Origin: CAZLPY01 sp964561525
Lineage (GTDB): Bacteria; Patescibacteriota; UBA1384; CAJBMM01
DNA length: 5,694 bases
NCBI GenBank assembly: GCA_964561525.1
Contig: CAZLPY010000062.1
Coordinates: 1 to 5,694 of the forward strand
Reading direction: 5' to 3'
Every line of letters begins with the position of its first letter. Position 1 is the first letter of the stretch. The notes below the pieces were generated by a model. That model was not told the DNA's origin. It did not search any database and saw only the letters and a program-made list of their open reading frames with translations. The position numbers and the translations under genes were made by a program. This document shows positions 1 through 5,186 of this stretch, one piece after another.

Positions 1-2
1 TT

Positions 3-914
3 CGCGATAGCTCCTTGATCGCTATTGCCCTTATTGAGGCTGGTGAGGAGGAGTTTGCTCGTGAAATAATCGAAGGTATTTTAGGGTTATTGCAGAGAGA
101 TCAAGAGAAAATTCGTGAAGTTATCCGGTCTGGCAAACCGGTAGGAAATGAATGGAATGCTCAGTTGATTCACCCTGTTTACAAAACCAACGCGCAGGAA
201 CTCGATGTAGAGTGGGGTTGGAGGCAAAATGATGCCATAGGAAATTTGCTTCAAGCTGCCGGTATGTTAGGCTTAGCCAGCGATTATCAAAGCCTAGTTA
301 GTGACTTAGTGAAGTACCTTGAGGTGGTTCAGTATTGGGAAAAAGACAATGGAATTTGGGAATGGACCCAGCAGGTGCAAAAGAATACTATTCTGAGTTG
401 CACAGCTGGCCTGAAGGCTGTAGCAGATTATGTCGAAGTGCCAGAAAGCTTAATTACCATTGGATATGACACAGCAAAGCAGATTGAAGGCCATAGTGAC
501 CTAAGGTATTTTGATCTTGCCCATCTTAACCCTTTCATGCTCGGAGAGCTCGCTGATCCTAGAATTATTGCGGAAATTGAGCACGAGTTGGTTAGGGATC
601 ATGGTGTTATTCGCTATCATGGTGACCACTATATGAGTGGTGGAAAAAATCACGAAGCCGAGTGGGTGCTCGGTTTTCTAATGCTTGGTCATGCTTGTGT
701 AGCATGTGAGGATATTGATAAAGCACAAGATTATTTGGACAAGGTTAATAGTTTGCGGGTGCACAATGATATTCCCGAAGCTTACATTTATCAAAATGGA
801 CAGTATGTCCCTGGTGAACATACGCCACTTTTATGGTGTCATGCCTTGGCCCTTTCCTTACAGCGAAAAATAGATCAGAGGCGAGAGGTGGAGGAAAGCC
901 AGAAAACTGGCTAG
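3..914 (+). CDS. Glycoside hydrolase family 15 / phosphorylase kinase alpha-like protein, C-terminal part (5' truncated)
   Basis: The reading frame is open from the window edge, so the true start lies upstream; the TTG at 15 is only the first possible start codon inside the window. About 303 residues are visible. The segment starts with RDSSL, which fits the W-x-RD substrate-binding motif of GH15 (alpha/alpha)6-barrel enzymes. Further along are WGWRQNDAIG (Asp at visible residue 77), which matches the QnDalG motif of the family, then NGIWEW (Glu120, the position of the general acid in GH15), an S-C-x-AGLKAV stretch, and HTPLLWCHALAL near the end (residues 273-284). Family members hydrolyse alpha-glucosidic bonds (glucoamylase, trehalase) or act as phosphorylase-kinase regulatory-like proteins. 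The substrate cannot be told from this fragment and the catalytic base was not assigned. No signal peptide can be judged because the N-terminus is missing. It converges on the next gene. Family fairly sure, activity unknown. Confidence 0.75.
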   Translation, partial: RDSSLIAIALIEAGEEEFAREIIEGILGLLQRDQEKIREVIRSGKPVGNEWNAQLIHPVYKTNAQELDVEWGWRQNDAIGNLLQAAGMLGLASDYQSLVSDLVKYLEVVQYWEKDNGIWEWTQQVQKNTILSCTAGLKAVADYVEVPESLITIGYDTAKQIEGHSDLRYFDLAHLNPFMLGELADPRIIAEIEHELVRDHGVIRYHGDHYMSGGKNHEAEWVLGFLMLGHACVACEDIDKAQDYLDKVNSLRVHNDIPEAYIYQNGQYVPGEHTPLLWCHALALSLQRKIDQRREVEESQKTG

Positions 915-1076
915 GTAGATGCATGCAGATCAACGGTAGAGTCATTCCGTTGCAAAAGAGAATGTTTAGAGGTCCAGCAATCTTGATAATAAGTGACTTA
1001 TATTGGATTTAGCTGCATAATTGTAGGAATAATTTATTGATGAAAAAATATTTGCTCTATCAATCTAGTGCTGATC
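915..1076. other. Convergent intergenic region with one small hairpin
   Basis: This is A+T-rich spacer between the 3' ends of two convergent genes. The only structure seen is CAACGG/CCGTTG (931-936 with 947-952, 10-nt loop). It lacks a U-tract on either strand, so it is at best a weak transcript end for the upstream gene. No ORF or promoter of note was seen. Confidence 0.4.
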
Positions 1077-1844
1077 TCATTTCAAGCCATTGATCCACTC
1101 ATTACTATATGCAGCTACCTCTTCCCAGCCTAGCTGGCCGCAGATGAAGTGGGTTCGTCCGGAAAATTGTTTGAACTGTTTTTGACTACCCACATCTCTG
1201 TAGGCCTGATAGTTTTTCTTATTAAGTGAGGGAGGAACGAGATGGTCCTTTTCGCCGGCTATGAATAATAATGGATTATGCGGCTTTTTGAAATCGATTT
1301 TCCCATCCTTTCCGATGCTACTCCGCGCAATATTCCTGCTTTCGGGAACGGCGTAGTTTTCAAATGCAACTTTGGTCTCGTCCAGAGTCATACCATTACA
1401 AAATGCATAATGAAACCAATCGAGGGTAGGTAGAAAAACTGAGTTACCTTTGAGGGGGTTAATGATGGGAAAGTTAGCTTTAAGAAAACTCAAATCAAAG
1501 CTTATAATTCCTTTGGGAGGGGCAGAATCGATACAGATACCAGCGGCTCCCTTGTCCATCTCAATTAATTTTTGCACGATCAACCCTCCCATTGAATGCC
1601 CGATTAAGATTGGCTTCCCGGGTAGCGTATCAATGAAAGTGCTCAAGCTTTTTGTCACGGTATCTAAGCTGAGTGAGCCCAATTTTTGGTTTATTTCCTG
1701 ACGTAGCGCAACTGGGTCACCTTGGTGAAATGGATATGCCGGCGTATAGCACTGGTATCCTTGCTGGTCAAAATAGTGCACCCAACCTTCCCAACTTTTG
1801 GGATTCATAAAGAGCCCGTGAATGAACACAACTGATTTTGTCAT
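1077..1844 (-). CDS. Alpha/beta-fold hydrolase (serine esterase/lipase-like)
   Basis: A complete 255-residue protein, a usual length for single-domain alpha/beta hydrolases. It opens with VVFIHG followed by L, the oxyanion-loop HG motif at residues 9-10. The nucleophile elbow GHSMGG places the catalytic Ser at 84. A lid-like segment follows (about 110-170). GEKDHLVP gives the acid Asp200 and GRTHF gives His232, so the Ser-Asp-His triad is intact and correctly spaced. There is no signal peptide or membrane segment, so it is probably cytoplasmic. It should hydrolyse an ester, lactone or similar substrate; the substrate cannot be named. The ATG at 1844 is the only reasonable start because an in-frame TGA lies five codons upstream. 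No good Shine-Dalgarno precedes it and no convincing promoter was found, so expression may be low. It converges on the GH15-like gene and lies downstream of, and on the same strand as, the small secreted-peptide gene, from which a terminator separates it. Confidence 0.9.
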   Translation of the reverse strand: MTKSVVFIHGLFMNPKSWEGWVHYFDQQGYQCYTPAYPFHQGDPVALRQEINQKLGSLSLDTVTKSLSTFIDTLPGKPILIGHSMGGLIVQKLIEMDKGAAGICIDSAPPKGIISFDLSFLKANFPIINPLKGNSVFLPTLDWFHYAFCNGMTLDETKVAFENYAVPESRNIARSSIGKDGKIDFKKPHNPLLFIAGEKDHLVPPSLNKKNYQAYRDVGSQKQFKQFSGRTHFICGQLGWEEVAAYSNEWINGLK

Positions 1845-1923
1845 GCTTTTACGATATCAAATTATGTGATGCGCATACACCATGCGATTGGATTTGTGCA
1901 TAAGAAATCAAGGAGCTGCCTTT

Positions 1924-1965
1924 AAAAAAAAGAAGCGCCCGGGTGCAAATTGCACACCCGAGCGC
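1924..1965 (-). terminator. Rho-independent terminator of the 63-aa secreted-peptide gene
   Basis: Read on the minus strand, GCGCTCGGGTG pairs with CACCCGGGCGC (11 bp, one G-U) around a 9-nt loop, followed by TTCTTTTTTTT. It lies about 30 nt after the stop codon at 1997. It isolates the small gene from the hydrolase gene downstream. Confidence 0.9.
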
Positions 1966-1996
1966 CAATAGACTCAGCAGGGAAGCCCGCCGCGTC

Positions 1997-2188
1997 TTAC
2001 GTCCCGCCCCAGATCACGTGCCACGTGACGCCGGTGGCTGTGTTCATGTATGTGGTGTCGGTCCTGCCGTCCGGAAGCGGCGTGCTGCTAACTACCACGA
2101 CGTCCGCGGAAGCCGCGGTTGAGGATAATGACATCATCGCCGCTGCCATGGTGACAGTAAGCACCAAACAAACGAAAAGACGCTTCAT
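1997..2188 (-). CDS. Small secreted peptide, unknown function
   Basis: A 63-residue protein with a clear Sec-type signal peptide: MKR n-region, hydrophobic core at residues 4-22, and a small-residue cleavage site after ASA at 28, giving a mature peptide of 35 residues. The mature part begins DVVVVSS, is rich in Thr, Val and Gly, has no Cys, and ends with two Trp in WHVIWGGT. I do not recognise a family. The gene is convincing despite its size: AAAGGGGG (2199-2206) lies upstream of the ATG, a consensus promoter lies further up, and an intrinsic terminator follows the stop, so it is a complete single-gene transcription unit. Its coding part is clearly more G+C-rich than the flanking hydrolase gene, which may reflect transfer or composition of a short exported peptide. 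It diverges from the 97-aa membrane protein. It could be an exported structural, adhesive or signalling peptide; nothing here decides. Confidence 0.75.
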   Translation of the reverse strand: MKRLFVCLVLTVTMAAAMMSLSSTAASADVVVVSSTPLPDGRTDTTYMNTATGVTWHVIWGGT

Positions 2189-2238
2189 TTAGAAACGTCC
2201 CCCTTTCTATCCGGACGTGGATTGCCCGAATTGATTAC

Positions 2239-2267
2239 ATTGTAACTCAAAAACTCATCTTTGTCAA
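2239..2267 (-). promoter_or_regulatory. Sigma70-type promoter of the secreted-peptide gene
   Basis: On the minus strand TTGACA (2267-2262) is followed after exactly 17 bp by TACAAT (2244-2239). Spacing is ideal and only one -10 base differs from consensus. The predicted transcript starts about 45 nt upstream of the ATG at 2188. Confidence 0.85.
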
Positions 2268-2314
2268 TAGTTGAGCTGAGCAGGCTGTTGACATTTGGCA
2301 AATTCAGTTACAAT
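2239..2314. repeat. 9-bp inverted repeat shared by the two divergent promoters
   Basis: ATTGTAACT (2239-2247) and AGTTACAAT (2306-2314) are exact reverse complements. Each overlaps a possible -10 element of its own promoter, TACAAT. The pair could be operator half-sites for one regulator of both genes, or simply two similar -10 regions. Confidence 0.5.
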
Positions 2315-2323
2315 ACAGATAAT
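2288..2323 (+). promoter_or_regulatory. Promoter of the 97-aa membrane protein gene
   Basis: Two overlapping readings are possible: TTGACA (2288-2293) with TACAAT (2309-2314), whose 15-bp spacing is short, or TTGGCA (2295-2300) with GATAAT (2318-2323) at the ideal 17 bp. Either gives a very short 5' leader. The two divergent -35 boxes lie only about 20 bp apart, back to back. Confidence 0.6.
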
Positions 2324-2344
2324 AGAAAAAAAGGAGGGGTAGCA

Positions 2345-2638
2345 GTGAAACGAATGGACGAATCGAGTCATGTGAATCACGTTGGGGTGGCGGTGTTAGT
2401 GTTTTTGTTAGGGGGCATTGTGGGCTATTACGTTGGTTCGGCGTACGAAGCGGATAATCAAGGCCAGGTTCAGTACGATCAGAGTGTTTTTTATGGATTA
2501 CATAAAAAGGCGGTAAAAACTGCCACACCTGCGGTCAGTCCAACGACGGTTAAGCCTGCGACGACTTCGACAACCGTCACCCCGGCTGTAAGTAGCAGCA
2601 CGACGAGCGCTGCTTCCACGTCTACCTCCGGCTATTAG
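2345..2638 (+). CDS. Small single-pass membrane protein with Thr/Ser/Pro-rich tail
   Basis: I chose the GTG at 2345 because AAGGAGG (2331-2337) sits 7 nt upstream; a longer in-frame reading from TTG at 2261 would run through the promoter. The product is 97 residues. A short charged N-terminus (residues 1-12) is followed by one membrane segment at about 13-34 with glycines at 23, 27 and 31, a tandem GxxxG pattern typical of helix-helix packing. After a polar linker (35-58) the rest is low-complexity Ala/Thr/Ser/Pro/Val, with TPAVS repeated at 61-65 and 79-83, ending SGY. The tail is probably outside the cell and flexible, perhaps wall-associated or glycosylated, but no family is recognised. 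It is transcribed away from the secreted-peptide gene and probably co-regulated with it. No terminator is evident before the next promoter. Confidence 0.75.
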   Translation: MKRMDESSHVNHVGVAVLVFLLGGIVGYYVGSAYEADNQGQVQYDQSVFYGLHKKAVKTATPAVSPTTVKPATTSTTVTPAVSSSTTSAASTSTSGY

Positions 2639-2710
2639 CAATTGTTGAGGCTTGAGGTAAGCAAATGGCATCGCACCTAAATTCGTGCTTTGACATTGAC
2701 CAAAAAATGC

Positions 2711-2740
2711 TTGACAGGTAAAGCCCCATTGTGATATTAT
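2711..2740 (+). promoter_or_regulatory. Strong promoter for the leader upstream of 23S rRNA
   Basis: TTGACA (2711-2716) and TATTAT (2735-2740) are separated by 18 bp, with a TG extended -10 (TGA just before TATTAT). The predicted start is near 2747. A second TTGACA lies at 2690-2695 but has no -10 at a proper distance. This is the best promoter found between the 97-aa gene and the rRNA. Confidence 0.75.
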
Positions 2741-2777
2741 TGACGAGGTGGTTAGCGTCATCAGACGTTAATTATTT

Positions 2778-2840
2778 ATGAAAAGGCGCGTATTGTATAT
2801 GCGAATGGACAAGTCAACAAGGTATAGCGGGATGGGCTAA
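2778..2840 (+). CDS. Possible 20-codon leader peptide (weak)
   Basis: ATG at 2778 to TAA at 2838-2840 encodes 20 basic, Arg/Lys/Met-rich residues. It has no clear Shine-Dalgarno at a proper distance. Its stop lies inside the hairpin at 2826-2876, so a translating ribosome would melt that hairpin. It could easily be a chance ORF. Confidence 0.2.
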   Translation: MKRRVLYMRMDKSTRYSGMG

Positions 2841-2876
2841 ACCAAGCTTCGCGAAGGCTTGTTTGCACTATCCGCT
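2826..2876 (+). promoter_or_regulatory. Antiterminator-like hairpin in the leader
   Basis: AGCGG(G)AT (2826-2833) pairs with ATCCGCT (2870-2876). Inside, AAAC(C)AAGC (2839-2847) pairs with GCTTGTTT (2857-2864), with a few more pairs toward the loop. The 3' base arm contains most of the 5' arm of the downstream terminator (2872-2877), so the two folds exclude each other. Confidence 0.5.
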
Positions 2877-2895
2877 TGCCAAAAGCGGCTTTTTT
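2872..2895 (+). terminator. Intrinsic terminator in the leader
   Basis: CCGCTT (2872-2877) pairs perfectly with AAGCGG (2883-2888) around GCCAA, followed by C and six Ts. With the promoter at 2711-2740 it would give an RNA of about 150 nt unless antitermination lets polymerase continue to the 23S gene. The stem is short (6 bp), so termination may be partial. Confidence 0.65.
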
Positions 2896-2903
2896 GTCGC
2901 CAA

Positions 2904-3021
2904 ATGCTAGTGATTCTTCGTCCTTAGCTCGAGCAACTTTCGTGCTCGTTGTCCCGCTCAGACGGGACTGCCTGTGCCGAAAGATTGCATTTGAGCAGCG
3001 GACTCGAAGTCACCACGCGAT
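2904..3021 (+). repeat. Structured leader element, copy 1
   Basis: This copy shares with copy 2 the blocks ATGCTAGTGAT at its start, TGCTCGTTGTCCC in the middle, a nearly identical stretch GGGACT-CCTG-GC-GAAAGAT, and GTCACCACGCGAT at its end. Its RNA fold has an outer helix GTCC/GGAC (2920-2923 with 3000-3003), GCTC/GAGC (2927-2930 with 2993-2996), a local hairpin CGAGCA/TGCTCG, and the hairpin GTCCCG-CTCAGA-CGGGAC (2951-2968). Confidence 0.7.
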
Positions 3022-3563
3022 GCTAGATATGAGTTTCGGTTGATAACCTGCCGAACATCCACATAGCACGGGAATTCATATTCTGGCGAGCACGTTCATT
3101 AATAATTCAACCAACGAACACATGTATTGTTTAGTAATTTCATCATGCGTGTGTTCAAATGCTGTTACATGTAAGTCCTTACGTGTTGCAGCAGAAGATA
3201 AGTAGGCTAGCCGTCTACTGAGTCTTCATTCTTCCGACAGTAGTGTAGTGTTAACGACTACAATACTGGAAAATATCATTGATCATGCTTATTTCTGTGC
3301 TGATACTGGTCAATTGATAATTTCAAACCAAAAAACAACAATGTCTGATGGTATAACGGTAAAACGTTGTAGCCAATCATGACGTGTCAAGAGTATAGCG
3401 TGGGAACCTCTAGCTTGGTTTATCCAAGCGTGGAGTTCCTAGCAAACAGCGAAGCTGTTACCTCGGATGTGTCTATCAGTTTTTCTGTAAGATACGTCCG
3501 ATGTTAACAGTCTCTCGCTAGCGTGATTGTGTTTGCTTAAGCTCGTTTAGTCGGGCAGAGCAG
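3022..3563 (+). other. Hairpin-rich non-coding segment between the two element copies
   Basis: No ORF, tRNA or known rRNA is recognisable. Strong plus-strand hairpins are: TTCGG/CCGAA (3035-3039 with 3051-3055); a 12-bp stem with two G-U pairs (3116-3127 with 3145-3156); TGCTG/CAGCA enclosing ACATGTAA/TTACGTGT (3160-3193); an 11-of-12 stem (3238-3249 with 3257-3268); ATAACG/CGTTGT inside TGATGG/CC(A)ATCA (3346-3379); GCTTGG/CCAAGC inside GGAAC/GTTCC (3403-3439); AACAGC/GCTGTT (3445-3459); and an 11-bp stem with two G-U pairs (3464-3474 with 3490-3500). CTGTTA (3455-3460) can alternatively pair with TAACAG (3505-3510). Confidence 0.55.
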
Positions 3564-3684
3564 ATGCTAGTGATCCTCGCTCGGCCAATTCTGGTGACTT
3601 CCATGCTCGTTGTCCCACTTATTGTGGGACTACCTGCGCTGAAAGATCACCTTGAAATGGCGAGCGTCGGAGTCACCACGCGAT
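3564..3684 (+). repeat. Structured leader element, copy 2, abutting 23S rRNA
   Basis: This is the second copy of the element at 2904-3021. The outer helix is kept as TCC/GGA (3574-3576 with 3669-3671) and CGCTCG/CGAGCG (3578-3583 with 3661-3666). The inner hairpin is GTCCCAC-TTATT-GTGGGAC (3612-3630), where a G-C pair of copy 1 has become A-T while pairing is preserved. It ends at CACGCGAT, directly before the inferred 23S 5' end, so it may guide folding or processing of the pre-23S RNA. Confidence 0.7.
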
Positions 3685-4284
3685 TTAAAGTGACGAAAGC
3701 GCATATGGTGGATGCCTTGACTTGTAATGCTGAAGAAGGACGTACGAGGCGACGATATGCTTCGGGGAGGCGCCAACGAGCCGTTGATCCGGAGATTTCC
3801 GAATGGGGTAACCCTTCGTCCATTGGACGAAACTCCACTTTGAATATATAGAAGTGAGAGAAGGCAGCTTGCGAACTGAAACATCTTAGTAGCAAGACGA
3901 ACAAAAAGTAACGAACGATTTCCTGAGTAGTGGCGAGCGAAACGGAAAGAGCCTAAACCATTTTCTTTTAGATTATGGGGTTGCAGGGCAGAGACTGGAT
4001 TTATCCGAGAAGTTTAACAAAATTGGTGTATAGCTAAAGGTGCCTGGAAAGGCCAGCCATAGAGGGTGATAGCCCCGTCAGCGAAATATACCAGTCTTCT
4101 TGGTCTTTGTACCTAAGTACCACAGGGCACGAGAAACCCGGTGGGAATCTGGGTCGGTCACGACCTAAGGCTAAATACATTACAAGATCGATAGTGAACG
4201 AGTACCGTGAGGGAAAGGTGAAAAGAACGCCGCAACGGCGTGTGAAATAGTACCTGAAACCATATTGCGTACAAGATGTGGGAG

Positions 4285-4413
4285 CACTATGCGTGCGTAG
4301 CACGCAAACCGTTAACAATTCACTGTTAACAGTTAACAGAAAAGGATTATTCCTTAAATAGTTAATTGTTAATTGTTGCGAGTTAATTGTCTGCGCGCTG
4401 TGCACGCAGTGTG
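4285..4413 (+). other. Extended helix 25 of 23S rRNA (intervening-sequence-like insertion)
   Basis: Between GTGGGAGCAC and GTGTGACCGCGTGCC, where E. coli has a short hairpin of about 16 nt, there are about 129 nt. They fold as one long arm: 4285-4301 pairs with 4397-4413; ACAATTCACT (4315-4324) pairs with AGTTAATTGT (4381-4390) with one mismatch; GTTAACAGTTAAC (4325-4337) pairs with GTTAATTGTTAAT (4361-4373) as 13 bp including two G-U; and the tip holds AAGGA-TTAT-TCCTT (4342-4355). The A+T-rich distal part differs in composition from the rRNA around it. Helix 25 is a known site of excised intervening sequences in other bacteria. Confidence 0.85.
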
Positions 4414-5029
4414 ACCGCGTGCCTTTTGTAGAATGAGCCAACGAGTTAGCTATGTATGGCAAGGTTAAGCTTTTAATAAGTGGAGCCGTAGCGAAAGCGA
4501 GTCCTAACTGGGCGTTAGTCGTACATACTAGACCCGAAACCAGGTGACCTACCCATGGTCAGGGTGAAACCCCGGTAATTCCGGGGTGGAGGCCCGCACA
4601 CGGCAACGTTGAAAAGTTGCGTGATGAACTGTGGGTAGCGCAAATATTGCAATCGAACCTGGAAATAGCTGGTTCTCCTCGAAATATATATAGGTATAGC
4701 CTGTCGTGCTGATACGAAGAGGTAGAGCACTGGTAGGGCCACTCGACCGTGAGGTTGGGAAACCCTGATAAACTCCGAATTCTTCGTAATGTAGCGGCAG
4801 AGTCAGACGGTGGGGGCTAAGCTTCATCGTCGAAAGGGAAACAGCCCAGACCATCAGCTAAGGTCCCTAATTATCGCTTAAGTGGAAAAGGAAGTGGAGT
4901 TCCCAAAACAACCAGGATGTTGGCTCAGAAGCAGCCATCATTTAAAGAGTGCGTAATAGCTCACTGGTCTAGTTAAGGAATTCTGCACCGAAAATGTAAC
5001 GGGGCTCAAAGCGATAACCGAAGCTATGG

Positions 5030-5186
5030 ATTCTTCGCCGAGGACTTTAGATGGATAAGTCGCGCCCATCCTACGCTCCCTTGAGGGAGCTACGGAGGGC
5101 ATCCTTCGCTAGGCAATGAATTTAACAAATTCAGTGTCGAACATAAGTGAAGAGTGGCTTGCCGTCCGAAGCCTCTGGCGAAGGAT
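5030..5186 (+). other. Extended helix 45 of 23S rRNA (intervening-sequence-like insertion)
   Basis: Between CGAAGCTATGG and GGTAGAGGAGCGTT, where E. coli has about 21 nt, there are about 157 nt. The base is a 14-bp helix, ATTCTTCGCCGAGG (5030-5043) with CCTCTGGCGAAGGAT (5172-5186, one bulge). Inside are GCCC/GGGC plus TCC/GGA plus GCTCCC-TTGA-GGGAGC (5064-5100) and GGCAA/TTGCC enclosing TGAATTT-AAC-AAATTCA (5112-5163). Helix 45 is the second classical site of 23S intervening sequences. Confidence 0.85.

Larger units (their letters stand above)
2747..3684 (+). ncRNA. Long structured non-coding leader/spacer preceding 23S rRNA
   Basis: About 940 nt without a credible protein gene, 16S rRNA or tRNA. 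It contains in order an attenuator-like hairpin/terminator pair (2826-2895), a structured element of about 120 nt (2904-3021), a run of hairpins (3035-3510) and a second copy of the element ending at the 23S start. Many stems contain G-U pairs oriented to work in the plus-strand RNA, which points to a transcribed RNA rather than DNA palindromes. It may be the pre-23S leader, a separate small RNA plus leader, or the remains of a rearranged rRNA operon. Confidence 0.5.

Noticed and set aside
2261..2344. Upstream TTG start extending the 97-aa protein by 28 residues
   Set aside because: The extension would be encoded by the promoter itself, and a textbook Shine-Dalgarno precedes GTG at 2345.
2498..2761. 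Minus-strand 87-codon ORF antisense to the membrane protein gene
   Set aside because: It is the shadow of the repetitive Thr/Ser/Ala codons and has no start signals.
3145..3170. GTTCAAAT resembling a tRNA T-loop
   Set aside because: The flanking bases do not form a T stem and no acceptor, D or anticodon arms surround it.
3279..3307. Possible second promoter TTGATC-17-GATACT closer to the 23S gene
   Set aside because: Both boxes are poor matches and lie within hairpin-rich sequence; much weaker than the promoter at 2711-2740.
2808..3420. Resemblance to the 3' end of 16S rRNA (AAGTC-AACAAGGTA near 2811; GTATAGCG-GGGAACCT near 3394)
   Set aside because: The matches are short and gapped, the CCTCC anti-Shine-Dalgarno tail and the GTACACACCGCCCGTC block are absent, and the bases form local hairpins unlike 16S helices 44/45.
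2904..3684. Repeat pair considered as CRISPR repeats or IS ends
   Set aside because: There are only two long imperfect direct copies with helix-preserving changes, no regular spacers, no transposase and no terminal inverted repeats.
3564..3851. 95-codon plus-strand ORF with hydrophobic N-terminus
   Set aside because: It runs from the structured leader element into the first 160 nt of 23S rRNA and has no Shine-Dalgarno; a chance frame.
4034..4462. 142-codon minus-strand ORF
   Set aside because: It lies wholly antisense within conserved 23S rRNA and its helix 25 insertion; the composition is that of translated rRNA.
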